Below are positions 1-9,250 of a stretch of DNA of 64,000 nucleotides, in pieces (positions within the stretch are counted from its first letter, which is position 1; the number at the start of each line of letters is the position of its first letter). The translations under genes were made by a program, and so were the position numbers. The DNA is taken from the NCBI GenBank assembly GCA_964652155.1, contig CAZZBK010000005.1:1-64000 (forward strand), written 5' to 3'. Below the pieces are notes generated by a model. That model did no database searches. It was not told the origin of the DNA and worked only from the letters and a program-made list of their open reading frames with translations. Source of the stretch: CAZZBK01 sp964652155. Lineage in GTDB: Bacteria; Planctomycetota; Planctomycetia; Pirellulales; PNKZ01.

Positions 1-333
1 CGGCCCTTCGACGAAGCGGAAGTGCCGCTTGCCTTGCTCGTCTTCTTCGAGCACGTTTGTCCCCGTAATATCCGAGGGCATCAGGTCGGGCGTGAACTGA
101 ATGCGTTTGAAGCCGACATCGAGAATCTTGGCCAGCGTGCTGACCATCAGGGTCTTGGCCAGCCCGGGCACCCCTTCGAGCAGGCAGTGTCCGCGCGTGA
201 AGATGGCGGCGAAGAGTTGCTCGATGACCTCATTTTGGCCGACGATCACCTTCTGCAATTCTTCTTGCAAGATGCGGCGGTGCTGGGCAAATTCTTGCAG
301 CACGTCGCCCAGGCTGCGCGGTTTGGTAGACAA
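1..333 (-). CDS. MoxR-family AAA+ ATPase, N-terminal part (cut by window edge)
   Basis: MoxR ATPases are AAA+ chaperone-like proteins, often encoded next to DUF58 and von Willebrand factor A proteins. The visible 111 codons read from the reverse strand show VIVGQNEVIEQL, the MoxR-type Walker A GVPGLAKT, and the conserved stretch around FTPDLMPSDITGT; the frame runs off the window at FVEGP, just before the expected Walker B. I chose the TTG at 333 because AAGGA lies 7 nt upstream (plus-strand TCCTT at 341-345). The frame stays open to 460, so TTG 387 or GTG 399 are alternatives. The gene is divergent from the sulfatase. Family assignment is secure; the partners lie outside the window. Confidence 0.9.
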   Translation of the reverse strand, partial: MSTKPRSLGDVLQEFAQHRRILQEELQKVIVGQNEVIEQLFAAIFTRGHCLLEGVPGLAKTLMVSTLAKILDVGFKRIQFTPDLMPSDITGTNVLEEDEQGKRHFRFVEGP

Positions 334-701
334 TAGCGGTTCCTTGCTCTGCGCGGAGAGATCGACCTCGATGCGGTGTCTGTTCAATGGTATCGGCACT
401 TTCCCGCAGTGGCAACGCAACCTTCTGGCTGATCGCCGAGCTAACCGCTGACGCACAAATTACTTAGCTTGACCATCCTGTATTGCGGAAGTTCGGCTGC
501 CCGAGGGGCGATGTTTGAGTCACGTAGTAGATCGAATGCCAGAAATACACGAAGAACTCAACGTGGACTGCACGACATATGGTTAGAATGGGCGTAGATT
601 TGAGCTGCCTGTTGTGGCGTTTTGTACAACAATCGGACAACGCTGAAATTCGTTTCGGCTCGACCGTCTCCCCTGATTGTCAGCTAATGAGGAATGACTG
701 T
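334..701. other. Intergenic region between divergent genes, nothing recognised
   Basis: This 368-bp stretch separates the MoxR gene from the sulfatase. Apart from the two ribosome binding sites at its ends (341-345 and 689-693) I see no coding frame with plausible protein character, no strong hairpin and no convincing -35/-10 pair. A TTGACC at 469-474 lacks a -10 partner at normal spacing. Confidence 0.5.
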
Positions 702-2291
702 ATGACTTTTCGCCGTGCTTTGCTGAGCGTCATCGTGCTGCTGGGACTATGCCTCTCGGCCCAAGCCGCCGACAAACGGCCGAATATCGTCATCATTTGG
801 GGCGATGACGTCGGGCAATCGAATATCAGCGCGTACTCGCATGGCCTGATGGGTTACCGAACGCCGAACATCGATCGCCTGGCGAACGAGGGGATCCGAT
901 TCACCGACTACTACGGCGAACAGAGTTGCACTGCGGGGCGAGCGTCGTTCATCACCGGTCAGCATGGCTTGCGCACTGGTTTGACCAAGGTCGGTCTGCC
1001 TGGCGCAACGCTCGGCCTTCGCAAGGAAGACCCGACGATCGCGACGCTGCTCAAGCCGCTGGGCTACACGACGGCGCAGATCGGCAAGAATCACCTCGGT
1101 GATCGCAACGAGTTTTTGCCCACCGTGCATGGGTTCGATGAGTTCTACGGCAATCTGTATCACCTGAATGCCGAAGAAGAGCCCGAACTGCCCGACTATC
1201 CCAAGGATCCTGCGTTCCGCGTCAAGTACGGTCCGCGCGGCGTCCTGGAATGTAAAGCCGCGAGCCAAGACGATCCGACGGTTGATCCCCGGTTTGGCAA
1301 GGTTGGCAAGCAGACGATCAAAGACACCGGCCCGCTCACACGCAAGCGGATGGAGACCATCGACGACGACATTGCCAGCCGTGCGGTTGATTACATCCAG
1401 CGGCAAGCCAAGGCCAACCAGCCGTTCTTCGTGTGGGTCAACTTCACACACATGCACCTGCGCACACACGTCAAGGCCGAGAGCCGAGGTCAAGCGGGGC
1501 GCTGGCAAAGCGAATATCACGACGTGATGATCGATCACGATAAAAACGTCGGTAGCGTGCTCAAGGCCATCGACGACACGGGGATCGCCGACAACACGTT
1601 TGTCATGTACAGCACCGACAACGGCCCGCACATGAATAGCTGGCCCGACGGAGCCATGACCCCCTTCCGCAACGAGAAGAACTCGAACTGGGAAGGCGCC
1701 TATCGCGTGCCGTGCATGGTTCGCTGGCCGGGCAAGATCAAGCCCGGGAGCATCTCGAACGACCTTGTCGGCCATCACGATTGGCTGCCGACCTTGCTGG
1801 CGATGGCCGGCGACGAGAACGTCACACAAAAACTGCTCCAGGGCTACACCGTGGGGGACACGACCTACAAGGTCCACCTCGACGGATACAATCTGGTACC
1901 GCACCTGACCGGTCGGGCGGAAAAAAGCCCTCGCGAGTCGTTCTTATACTGTAACGATGACCAGCAGCTCACCGGCTTGCGCTACGATAACTGGAAGATC
2001 GTATTCATGGAGCAGCGTGCCCCGGGCACGTTGCGAGTCTGGGCCGAGCCATTCACGACCCTGCGCGTGCCCAAGTTGTTTAACCTTCGTACTGATCCCT
2101 ACGAGCGGGCCGACGTCACGTCGAACACCTATTACGACTGGCTCATCGATCACGTTTTTCTGTTCGTCCCGGCACAGGACTACGTCGGCAATTTCTTGAT
2201 GACGTTCAAGGATTATCCGCAACGCCAGAAAGCCGCCAGCTTCAACCTCGACGAGGTACTTCAGAAGCTCAAGGAGCCCCCGGCTAAGTAG
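702..2291 (+). CDS. Secreted formylglycine-dependent sulfatase (arylsulfatase A-like)
   Basis: Hydrolyses a sulfate ester on an unknown, probably polysaccharide or small organic, substrate outside the cytoplasm. The start at ATG 702 has GAGGA at 689-693 and gives a clear signal peptide (MTFRRALLSVIVLLGLCLSA, cleaved after AQA); a longer in-frame start at 579 would bury that signal. After it come the metal-binding GDD near residues 34-36 and the sulfatase signature CTAGR, with Cys76 as the residue oxidised to formylglycine. A later region, YSTDNGPH, carries the second metal-binding Asp/Asn pair typical of the family. The 529-residue length is normal. Substrate cannot be read from sequence. The maturation enzyme is not in this window. 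Confidence 0.93.
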   Translation: MTFRRALLSVIVLLGLCLSAQAADKRPNIVIIWGDDVGQSNISAYSHGLMGYRTPNIDRLANEGIRFTDYYGEQSCTAGRASFITGQHGLRTGLTKVGLPGATLGLRKEDPTIATLLKPLGYTTAQIGKNHLGDRNEFLPTVHGFDEFYGNLYHLNAEEEPELPDYPKDPAFRVKYGPRGVLECKAASQDDPTVDPRFGKVGKQTIKDTGPLTRKRMETIDDDIASRAVDYIQRQAKANQPFFVWVNFTHMHLRTHVKAESRGQAGRWQSEYHDVMIDHDKNVGSVLKAIDDTGIADNTFVMYSTDNGPHMNSWPDGAMTPFRNEKNSNWEGAYRVPCMVRWPGKIKPGSISNDLVGHHDWLPTLLAMAGDENVTQKLLQGYTVGDTTYKVHLDGYNLVPHLTGRAEKSPRESFLYCNDDQQLTGLRYDNWKIVFMEQRAPGTLRVWAEPFTTLRVPKLFNLRTDPYERADVTSNTYYDWLIDHVFLFVPAQDYVGNFLMTFKDYPQRQKAASFNLDEVLQKLKEPPAK

Positions 2292-2489
2292 CTCCTGGCA
2301 AGCACACTCCGGGGCAGGGCAGGGGACCGTTCAGTGCCCAAGCGACCTCGTCGCTGATGGTGAAAATCATGTTTACACCCCCTTGTTCGCCGAGAACCAT
2401 GTGGGGCATGATACGCATTGCGCGAGATGCAAGAACGCATCTCCGCAATGATTTTTTCATCCCGTTGTCCTCATCTACTACTTGTCATC

Positions 2490-4394
2490 ATGTCGACCGA
2501 TACCCCTGCCAAGCCGTTCGAGTTCAAGGCCGAAATCAAGCAACTGCTCGATATTCTTATCCACTCGGTCTATACGTCCAAGGACGTGTTCCTGCGTGAG
2601 CTCATCTCGAACGCCACCGACGCCCTGGAAAAGGTCCGCTTTCTGCAAGCCTCGGGCCAGGCGGTGCATGACCCCGACGCAACGCTTGAGATTCGCCTGG
2701 AGACCAAGACCGACGGCGAATGCAAGACGCTCGTGATCTCCGACTCGGGCATTGGCATGACCGAGAGCGAGGTGCATGAGAACATCGGCACGATTGCCCA
2801 TAGCGGAGCGACCGCCTTCTTGCAGCAGTTGGCCAAGGAGGGGAAAGCCGAGGCGCAGAAGGACGTGAGCCTGATCGGCCGTTTTGGCGTCGGATTTTAC
2901 TCGGTGTTCATGGTCGCCGAGCGGGTCGTGCTCACCACGCGCGGCGCGCAAGGCGACGCGCTGCCGATCACCTGGATGAGCGACGGACTCGGCAGCTACG
3001 CCGTCGAGAGCGCACCGGCCGACACGCCGCGCGGCACGCGGATCGAAATCGTGCTCAAGGCCGACGACGACAAGTTTGCCGACGAAGATACGCTGCGCGA
3101 CACGATCAAGCGGTACTCGAATTTTGTCCCCTTCCCGATTCGCGTTAACGACGAGCAGGTCAATCAGACCTCGGCCCTGTGGCGAGAGCCCTCTTCGCAG
3201 GTCAAGGACGAGCAGTACAACGAGTTCTTCAAGCTCATCAGTCACGACGGCGAAGACCCGCTCGTGCGTTTGCACTACAGCATCGACGCGCCGCTGCAAT
3301 ACTCGGCGCTGTTGTTCGTGCCCCGGTCCAACCCCGAGGCTTTGGGCTTTGGCCGGGGTGAAGTGAGCCTGCAACTCTACGTTAAGCGCGTGCTCATCGA
3401 CGGCGAGAACAAAAACCTGCTGCCGGAATATCTGCGGTTCGTCCGGGGCGTGGTCGAGTCGGACGATCTGCCGCTGAATGTGTCGCGCGAGACGCTGCAA
3501 GAGAACCGGCTGGTCATGAAGATCCGTGACGGCCTGACGCGGCGGCTGCTCGATCTGCTGTTGGAAATGGCCCAGGAGCGGCCCGACGACTACCGGAAGT
3601 TTTGGGAGCAGTTCAGCCGCATCCTCAAGGAAGGGTACAACGATTTCGCTCATCGCGCCAAGTTCCAGGAACTGCTGCGGTTCAATTCGTCGCGGCACGA
3701 CGACGAGCAGGGCTTGGTCAGCTTGAAAGAGTATGTGGCTGCCATGAGCGGCGAGCAGAAGGCGATCTATTATCTGTCGGGCCCCAGCCGCGCGGCGCTG
3801 CTCCGCGACCCACGCTTGGAATTGTTCCGCAAGCAAGGGATCGAGGTGCTGTACCTGCGCGACGTGGCCGACGAGTTCGTGCTCGGCGGCCTTGGCAAGT
3901 ACGAAGACAAGCCGCTCGTCTCGGCCGATCAGGTCAAGCTCGACGACTTGAAGAATGTCGGCACACACGCCAGCGAAGCCAAGCCCGAACTGGCTCTCAA
4001 GGACGCGGCGATTGGCATTCTCGTCGCCCGCTGCAAAGAGATCTTGCGTGACCGCGTGACCGACGTCCGCGCCAGCGAACGGCTTGTCGATTCACCGGCC
4101 TGCTTGGTGAGCGACGATGAGCAGATGTCGGGGCACATCGAAAAGCTGATGCGGATCATGAACAAGGCTACCGATTTGCCCAAACGGGTCTTGGAGCTGA
4201 ACCCCTCGCATCCGCTGATTCGGCATTTGACCGCGCTGGTCGACAAGGACTTGAACGATCCGTTTGTCGAACGGGCCTGCGAGCAGTTGTTCGAGGGCTG
4301 CATGTTGGTCGACGGCTACTTGACCGACCCGCACAAGCTCGTCGAGCGGATGAATCAGATCCTCGCCGACGCCGCCTCGGCGCGGAGTCATTAA
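2490..4394 (+). CDS. htpG: Chaperone protein HtpG (Hsp90 family)
   Basis: ATP-dependent cytosolic chaperone that acts as a dimer on late folding intermediates. The GHKL ATPase motifs are all present: the helix with NATDAL (Asn41), DSGIGMT (Asp85) and the lid/glycine segment IGRFGVGFYS (about 129-138). The middle domain contains SRETLQENRL, and the C-terminal dimerisation part ends near 634 residues, the usual bacterial length. ATG 2490 is preferred because homologues begin close to the FEFKAEIKQLL segment; the 24-codon extension to 2418 has no family character. No good Shine-Dalgarno is visible. It is convergent with the SNF2 helicase, with a REPIN-like element between them. Confidence 0.97.
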   Translation: MSTDTPAKPFEFKAEIKQLLDILIHSVYTSKDVFLRELISNATDALEKVRFLQASGQAVHDPDATLEIRLETKTDGECKTLVISDSGIGMTESEVHENIGTIAHSGATAFLQQLAKEGKAEAQKDVSLIGRFGVGFYSVFMVAERVVLTTRGAQGDALPITWMSDGLGSYAVESAPADTPRGTRIEIVLKADDDKFADEDTLRDTIKRYSNFVPFPIRVNDEQVNQTSALWREPSSQVKDEQYNEFFKLISHDGEDPLVRLHYSIDAPLQYSALLFVPRSNPEALGFGRGEVSLQLYVKRVLIDGENKNLLPEYLRFVRGVVESDDLPLNVSRETLQENRLVMKIRDGLTRRLLDLLLEMAQERPDDYRKFWEQFSRILKEGYNDFAHRAKFQELLRFNSSRHDDEQGLVSLKEYVAAMSGEQKAIYYLSGPSRAALLRDPRLELFRKQGIEVLYLRDVADEFVLGGLGKYEDKPLVSADQVKLDDLKNVGTHASEAKPELALKDAAIGILVARCKEILRDRVTDVRASERLVDSPACLVSDDEQMSGHIEKLMRIMNKATDLPKRVLELNPSHPLIRHLTALVDKDLNDPFVERACEQLFEGCMLVDGYLTDPHKLVERMNQILADAASARSH

Positions 4395-4398
4395 GTTT

Positions 4399-4515
4399 CA
4401 GAGCCGGTCCGTCTCGGACCGGAGGTGTTCGGCCGCGCATCATCTTGCCGATACATGACCGACTCTCGATCTCAGGAACAACTGCTCACAACCGGTCCGA
4501 GACGGACCGGCTCTG
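4399..4515. repeat. REPIN-like pair of palindromes in inverted orientation
   Basis: Two 19-bp palindromes with 8-bp arms, 4404-4422 and 4492-4510 (CCGGTCCGAGACGGACCGG in one orientation), face each other. Extended to 4399-4422 and 4492-4515 they form a perfect 24-bp inverted repeat around 69 bp. A third single copy lies at 20097-20115. This is the architecture of REP doublets (REPINs), usually mobilised by Y1 (RAYT) transposases; no such gene is in the window. The repeats are read directly from sequence; the REPIN interpretation is inference. Confidence 0.75.
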
Positions 4516-4521
4516 CGGAGC

Positions 4522-4731
4522 TATTGCGCCCATCGCTGTCGGTTAACTCAGCAGCACTTGCAAATCGTCGGCGGTTNNNNNNNNNNNNNNNNNNNNNNNN
4601 NNNNNNNNNNNNNNNNNNNNNNNNNNNNNNNNNNNNNNNNNNNNNNNNNNNNNNNNNNNNNNNNNNNNNNNNNNNNTATTGCGCCCATCGCTGTCGGTTA
4701 ACTCAGCAGCACTTGCAAATCGTCGGCGGTT
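4522..4731. repeat. 55-bp direct duplication flanking an N gap (likely assembly artefact)
   Basis: 4522-4576 and 4677-4731 are identical over 55 bp and abut the two ends of the 100-N run. The duplicated bases include the last codons of the SNF2 gene. Two contig ends that overlap by a k-mer length and were scaffolded rather than merged would give exactly this picture. Confidence 0.85.
4577..4676. other. Assembly gap, 100 N
   Basis: A run of exactly 100 N, a conventional placeholder for a gap of unknown size. Because of the 55-bp flanking identity the true gap may be zero or negative. Confidence 0.98.
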
Positions 4732-7700
4732 AGCTGACTGATCAGACTGCCGTCGGCCGAGATGATCGCGTCGGCGAGTTGCTTCTTCTGGCCTTGCAAC
4801 TGGAGGATTTTTTCCTCGACCGTGTCGCGGGCAATCAGTCGATAGGCGAACACGCGCTTCGTCTGGCCCAGTCGGTGAGCCCGATCGACGGCTTGCGCCT
4901 CGACGGCCGGGTTCCACCAAGGGTCGAGAATGAACACGTAGTCGGCCGCGGTGAGGTTCAATCCCAGTCCGCCCGCCTTGAGGCTGATGAGAAACACGCG
5001 GCACGACTCGTCGTTTTGAAATTGCTCGACGACCTTTTGCCGGGCGGTCGTTTTGCCGTCGAGGTACGCGTAGCTGATCTTTTCACCATCGAGTCGCTTG
5101 CGGACGATGTCGAGCAGGCTGGTGAATTGCGAGAACACGAGCGCTTTGTGCCCGCCGTCGAGCACTTCGCGAAGCTGTTCGAGCAGCGTGTCGAGTTTCG
5201 CGCTCGGCTCGCCGGTCTGTTTCTTGTCGAGCAAGCCGGGGTGGCAGGCCGCCTGCCGCAGCCGCAACAGCGCTTCGAGCACTTGAATCTTGGAGCGCTT
5301 GAGACCTTGCTTCTTGATGTGTCCCGAGAGCGATTGGCGATAGTGCTCGCGAAGTTCGTCGTACAATTTGCGCTGCGGCTTTTCGAGCTCGCAGTACAAG
5401 GTCTGTTCGGTCTTTTCGGGCAGTTCGGTGAGTACCTGCTCTTTGGTGCGGCGGAGCAGAAACGGTCGCAACGCGCGAGACAGCAGCGACAGGTCCTCGG
5501 TCGACTGCTCGCGGCCCGAGGTCGAGAACGATCGAAACGCCTCCGAGCCGCCAAGCATGCCCGGGTTGAGAAACTCGAAGATCGACCACAGTTCGCCGAG
5601 ATGATTCTCGACGGGCGTGCCGGTCATGGCCAGCCGATGGTCGGCCTGAATCAGTCGGCAGGCCTTGGTCGACTGTGCCGAGTGGTTCTTGATGGCTTGC
5701 GCCTCGTCGAGGATGGCGTAGTCGAAGCGGATCTCCTTGAGCATCAGGATGTCGAGCCGCGCCGTGGCATAAGTCGTGACGATCAGGTCGTACTGGGCGG
5801 GGTCGTCGAGCGTGCCGGCGCGGTCGAGACCCGTGTAGTCCAGCACGCGCAGCTTGGGCGTGAAGCGCCGGGCCTCTTCGACCCAGTTGTGGATCAGGCT
5901 GCGTGGGGCGACGACCAGCGACGGAGCGCGTGGTTCGCCGGTCTTCATGCGGCGCGTGCGGCGCTCTTCGAGCAGGGCGAGCACTTGAATTGTTTTGCCC
6001 AACCCCATGTCGTCGGCCAGGCAGCCACCAAAGCCAAAGTCGAACAAGAATCGCAACCAGCCGAGTCCATCGCGTTGGTAGCCGCGCAGTTGGCCGTTGA
6101 ACCCGGCGGGCGCCTCGCGGCTTTGCACCCCGTTGAACGAGCGGAGTTTTTTGCGGGCCTGATCGAATCGCGCGTCGACCTCGACGGTCGGCGCGGCGGC
6201 CAGCAGCGCATCGAGAAACATGGCCTGCGAGGGGCGAAAACGGACCGCCTCGCCTTGCACCTCGCCCAAGCCGGCGAGTGAGCCAAACTTGGCCAGCCAG
6301 GCGTCGGGCAGCATCCCCTGCGAGCCATCGTCGAGCTGCACAAATTGTTGACCCTGACGCACCGCCGCCAACAACTTGGGGAGCGAGACCGACACGCCGT
6401 CAAAGTCGAGCGACGCCGAGAGATCGAACCAATCGACCCCCGACGACACGCTCATCTTGAACTCGCCGGCCGTGCGCATGACACGCCCCTCGGCCTCCAC
6501 CTGCCAGCCGGACTTGGTCAGCTGCGCGACGACTTTGCCGAGCGCCTTGGGTGACAAGATGAAGTTGGGCGCGTCCTTCCCCCCCACATAATACGAGGGG
6601 TTGCGCAAGCCCGCCGACTTGAGCTCGGCCAGGCAAGCCATCTCGCGATCGAAATCGCGCACCACCACCCGACGCGCCGCGCGATCGACGAAGTTAAGGG
6701 CCAAATCGTCCGGTCGGGCGACCTGCCCAGCGTAGTCAAAGCTGACCGTGGCTCCAAGCTCGGTCGGACCGTAACGGCTGTTCAGCTTTTTGATCACGAT
6801 TCGCGGCTGGGGCGGCACCTCGACGCGGGGCCAACGCAGCTCGTCGGGCATCTCCAGAGGCAACGACTGCGGCACCAGGTAGAGCTGTTCCAGAAAGTCG
6901 TCCTGCTCCTGGTTCGGCACGCTCAGCGGGCCCTGCTGGCGGAGCGCGCGGATCCAATTTCGGGCGCGGCCCAACTCGACCTGCACGAGCGCGTTGTCCA
7001 GCAACATCAGGCCACCCGAGATGATGCTCGTCGGTCGCGACACGTCGATCGCTTCGGTGTCGCGATGAAACCGGCCGGTGACCTCCCAGTCTTTGCGTGT
7101 CTCGTTCCGCTCGACATGCAAACGGAATTGCCAGGCCGCGCCCGTGTCAAAGCCGATCGGGCGCGGCTCTTGTTGCTGAGCGCGGACCACCGACTTGGGA
7201 TCGTGGTCGGCCCACAGCAGCCTCCCGCGCGACGCGATCTGCGGCAGCACCACGCGACCAACGGCCGGCGACACCGTGCAGCGACTGTACCTGCGCAGGC
7301 TCATGTCCGAGGCGTAGGAACTGTAGTACGAATAACTCTCGGTCGGTAGCGAGCCGAGGAGCAACTCCAACGCTTCACGGTCCGCGGGGTCGGCCAATTC
7401 GACGATTTGCGATTGCGAGATGTCGAGCGACTTGGGCTTGCCCAGTCCGCCGCTCTTTTTCGGTTCACGGGTCACAAAGCGGAGCACCAATTGCCCCGAC
7501 AGCTCGCATTCGTTGCCGTAGGCAATGAACCAGACCTGCTGCTGCTGCGAGACGGGCTTGGCGCCGTAATGCACCAAGCCTTGCTCCACGGTGTTGCCGA
7601 CCAACACGTCCTTGAGCTGTTTGCGCCACGGTGACTGCTTGGCGCTGCCCCTTGGTTGCTTCAATAGGCCTGCCAGCTTGACGGGAGGCTCGTTGTGATC

Positions 7701-8093
7701 TCCCAAGAAATAAATATCTTCGCCATCTATCCCGTCGTCCCATTCGTCTTCGTCCGTGACGAAGTTCAATGCCTTGCCGATGGAAAATTTCCAGCACCGC
7801 TTGTCGGCGTCGGCCGCACACAAGGCGGCCACCAGGTGCTTGCAGGTGCCTTCGTCAGCAAAACGAGGGCAACTACAGTCGACGTGGGCGATGCCCTGCC
7901 GCTCGTCCTCAAGCCCGATGACCACGTCGTACGGGTCCGGCTCCGAACCTTGCACCTGGGCTTCGATCAATGACCCATCGACGTCGACGATGACGGCCTT
8001 GCCCGAGTTGAAATACTGTGTGCCGCGCAAAATATCTGGTTGATCGAAATTGCGACGGCAACGACTATTGAGCGACAACGGTCGAACCTCCAT
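4698..8093 (-). CDS. SWIM zinc-finger and SNF2-family DEAD-box helicase
   Basis: A Swi2/Snf2-type ATPase expected to translocate on DNA and remodel protein-DNA or RNA polymerase complexes (RapA-like group). A SWIM finger at about residues 73-86 has C-x-C...C-x-H (CSCPRFADEGTCKH). A long unassigned middle part follows, then the SNF2 ATPase with DDMGLGKT near residue 695 and the DEAQ box (DEAQAIKNH), then the helicase C half with LISLKAGGLGLNL and AQAVDRAHRLGQ. ATG 8093 gives 1131 residues and starts right at the conserved N terminus; a TTG 12 codons upstream is the alternative. The stop lies close to the gap, but the C terminus is complete in the right-hand contig. Confidence 0.93.
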   Translation of the reverse strand: MEVRPLSLNSRCRRNFDQPDILRGTQYFNSGKAVIVDVDGSLIEAQVQGSEPDPYDVVIGLEDERQGIAHVDCSCPRFADEGTCKHLVAALCAADADKRCWKFSIGKALNFVTDEDEWDDGIDGEDIYFLGDHNEPPVKLAGLLKQPRGSAKQSPWRKQLKDVLVGNTVEQGLVHYGAKPVSQQQQVWFIAYGNECELSGQLVLRFVTREPKKSGGLGKPKSLDISQSQIVELADPADREALELLLGSLPTESYSYYSSYASDMSLRRYSRCTVSPAVGRVVLPQIASRGRLLWADHDPKSVVRAQQQEPRPIGFDTGAAWQFRLHVERNETRKDWEVTGRFHRDTEAIDVSRPTSIISGGLMLLDNALVQVELGRARNWIRALRQQGPLSVPNQEQDDFLEQLYLVPQSLPLEMPDELRWPRVEVPPQPRIVIKKLNSRYGPTELGATVSFDYAGQVARPDDLALNFVDRAARRVVVRDFDREMACLAELKSAGLRNPSYYVGGKDAPNFILSPKALGKVVAQLTKSGWQVEAEGRVMRTAGEFKMSVSSGVDWFDLSASLDFDGVSVSLPKLLAAVRQGQQFVQLDDGSQGMLPDAWLAKFGSLAGLGEVQGEAVRFRPSQAMFLDALLAAAPTVEVDARFDQARKKLRSFNGVQSREAPAGFNGQLRGYQRDGLGWLRFLFDFGFGGCLADDMGLGKTIQVLALLEERRTRRMKTGEPRAPSLVVAPRSLIHNWVEEARRFTPKLRVLDYTGLDRAGTLDDPAQYDLIVTTYATARLDILMLKEIRFDYAILDEAQAIKNHSAQSTKACRLIQADHRLAMTGTPVENHLGELWSIFEFLNPGMLGGSEAFRSFSTSGREQSTEDLSLLSRALRPFLLRRTKEQVLTELPEKTEQTLYCELEKPQRKLYDELREHYRQSLSGHIKKQGLKRSKIQVLEALLRLRQAACHPGLLDKKQTGEPSAKLDTLLEQLREVLDGGHKALVFSQFTSLLDIVRKRLDGEKISYAYLDGKTTARQKVVEQFQNDESCRVFLISLKAGGLGLNLTAADYVFILDPWWNPAVEAQAVDRAHRLGQTKRVFAYRLIARDTVEEKILQLQGQKKQLADAIISADGSLISQLTADDLQVLLS

Positions 8094-8237
8094 GCAAGTG
8101 ACGTTGGGTTGCTCAGTCACACTCCGCAACCGCTTGAACGGTCGGTGGTCTCATGCGGATAATGGTTGTACGCACGGCGGGTCACGCCGGTTCGCGACTC
8201 ACCCTGGCGGCCCCCATCTTAATAATTGAGTCCGAGT

Positions 8238-9221
8238 ATGAATAGCAGTGCGAACAGCGCTCCGAATCAAGTCGGGTTTCTCGCGGTGTGGTTTGCCGGG
8301 TTGGCTTTGATGTTCGCGCTCGGCGCGTCGCCGTCGCAGGGCGCAACCCCCAGCGAACAAAAGCTGCGCGCGCTCTTGGGCCCGACGACACCGGCGCCGA
8401 TTCGACTCTGGAGCGAACAGCCACCGCGCTTCTTGAGCGACGCCCCCGACGAGGTCGTCGAAGATCGCGCCAGTATTCGCCTCGTGACAGAGCCGACCAT
8501 CAGCGTGTATCTGCCGCCCGCTGAAATGAACACCGGTCGGGCCATCATCGTCTGCCCCGGCGGGGGCTACGGCGCGCTCGACTGGCGCACGCATGTTGTG
8601 TACGCGGCCGAGGTGTTTAACCGCCTGGGGGTCGCGGTGATCGGACTCAAGTATCGCCTGCGGCCTCCGCACGTGCTCGACAACGAGGGCATTCAGGCGC
8701 TCGCGTTGCTCGATGCTCAACGAGCGGTGCGGCTGGTGCGTCATCGCGCGGCCGAGTGGCGCATCGATCCGCACAAGATCGGCGTGGCCGGTTACTCGGC
8801 CGGGGGCAATCTGGCGATGAACTTGGCGGCGAATTTCGACGCGGGTGACCCGCAGGCCGTGGACCCGATCGAGCGGCAAAGTTGTCGGCCCGATTTTGCG
8901 GTGGGGCTTGCGACCTGGCATTGGCGACAGAAGCAGTCCCCCTTCAAGTTCACTCCGGCAACACCCCCGGTGTATTTGGTCCACGCCACGAACGACGGAC
9001 TCGCGGGGGGCGCGCCCATCGAGTTGCCGCGCGCCATCCAGGCCGATCTGCAAAAGCTGGGCGTGAGCGTGCGCATGGACGAGTTCGACGTCGGCGCGCA
9101 TGGCGTGGGGAATTTGATCCCGCAGCGCGTCAAGAATAAGTTTCCGCCCGCACGTTGGCCCGAGCTGCTCTTAAATTGGCTCGACACGCTCCCCACGGAC
9201 AAGTCGCGCGACCTCCGTTGA
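8238..9221 (+). CDS. Secreted alpha/beta-hydrolase (acetylxylan-esterase-like)
   Basis: A serine hydrolase predicted to act on ester groups of an exported substrate. The N terminus has a signal/anchor segment (VGFLAVWFAGLALMFALGA). The fold landmarks are the oxyanion-loop motif CPGGGYG (about 106-112), the nucleophile elbow GYSAGG with Ser187, a late Asp in LVHATNDG and His in VGAHGVG. The 327-residue length fits the BD-FAE/esterase-lipase group common in polysaccharide-degrading planctomycetes. ATG 8238 is chosen over TTG 8226. It is divergent from the SNF2 gene across 144 bp. Substrate is inference only. Confidence 0.85.
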   Translation: MNSSANSAPNQVGFLAVWFAGLALMFALGASPSQGATPSEQKLRALLGPTTPAPIRLWSEQPPRFLSDAPDEVVEDRASIRLVTEPTISVYLPPAEMNTGRAIIVCPGGGYGALDWRTHVVYAAEVFNRLGVAVIGLKYRLRPPHVLDNEGIQALALLDAQRAVRLVRHRAAEWRIDPHKIGVAGYSAGGNLAMNLAANFDAGDPQAVDPIERQSCRPDFAVGLATWHWRQKQSPFKFTPATPPVYLVHATNDGLAGGAPIELPRAIQADLQKLGVSVRMDEFDVGAHGVGNLIPQRVKNKFPPARWPELLLNWLDTLPTDKSRDLR

Positions 9222-9250
9222 AAGGCGAGCGCGGCGCAGTCGGCTGTCGC

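Noticed and set aside
22..336. Plus-strand frame at the left edge
   Set aside because: The reverse strand encodes an unmistakable MoxR N terminus with Walker A in the same interval.
469..474. TTGACC as a possible -35 box for the sulfatase gene
   Set aside because: No acceptable -10 at 16-18 bp, and promoter rules for this phylum are poorly defined.
2478..3968. 496-codon minus-strand frame
   Set aside because: Antisense shadow of htpG.
4522..4731. 55-bp direct repeat considered as a biological duplication or att-like site
   Set aside because: It abuts both ends of an exact 100-N run and is better explained by overlapping contig ends.
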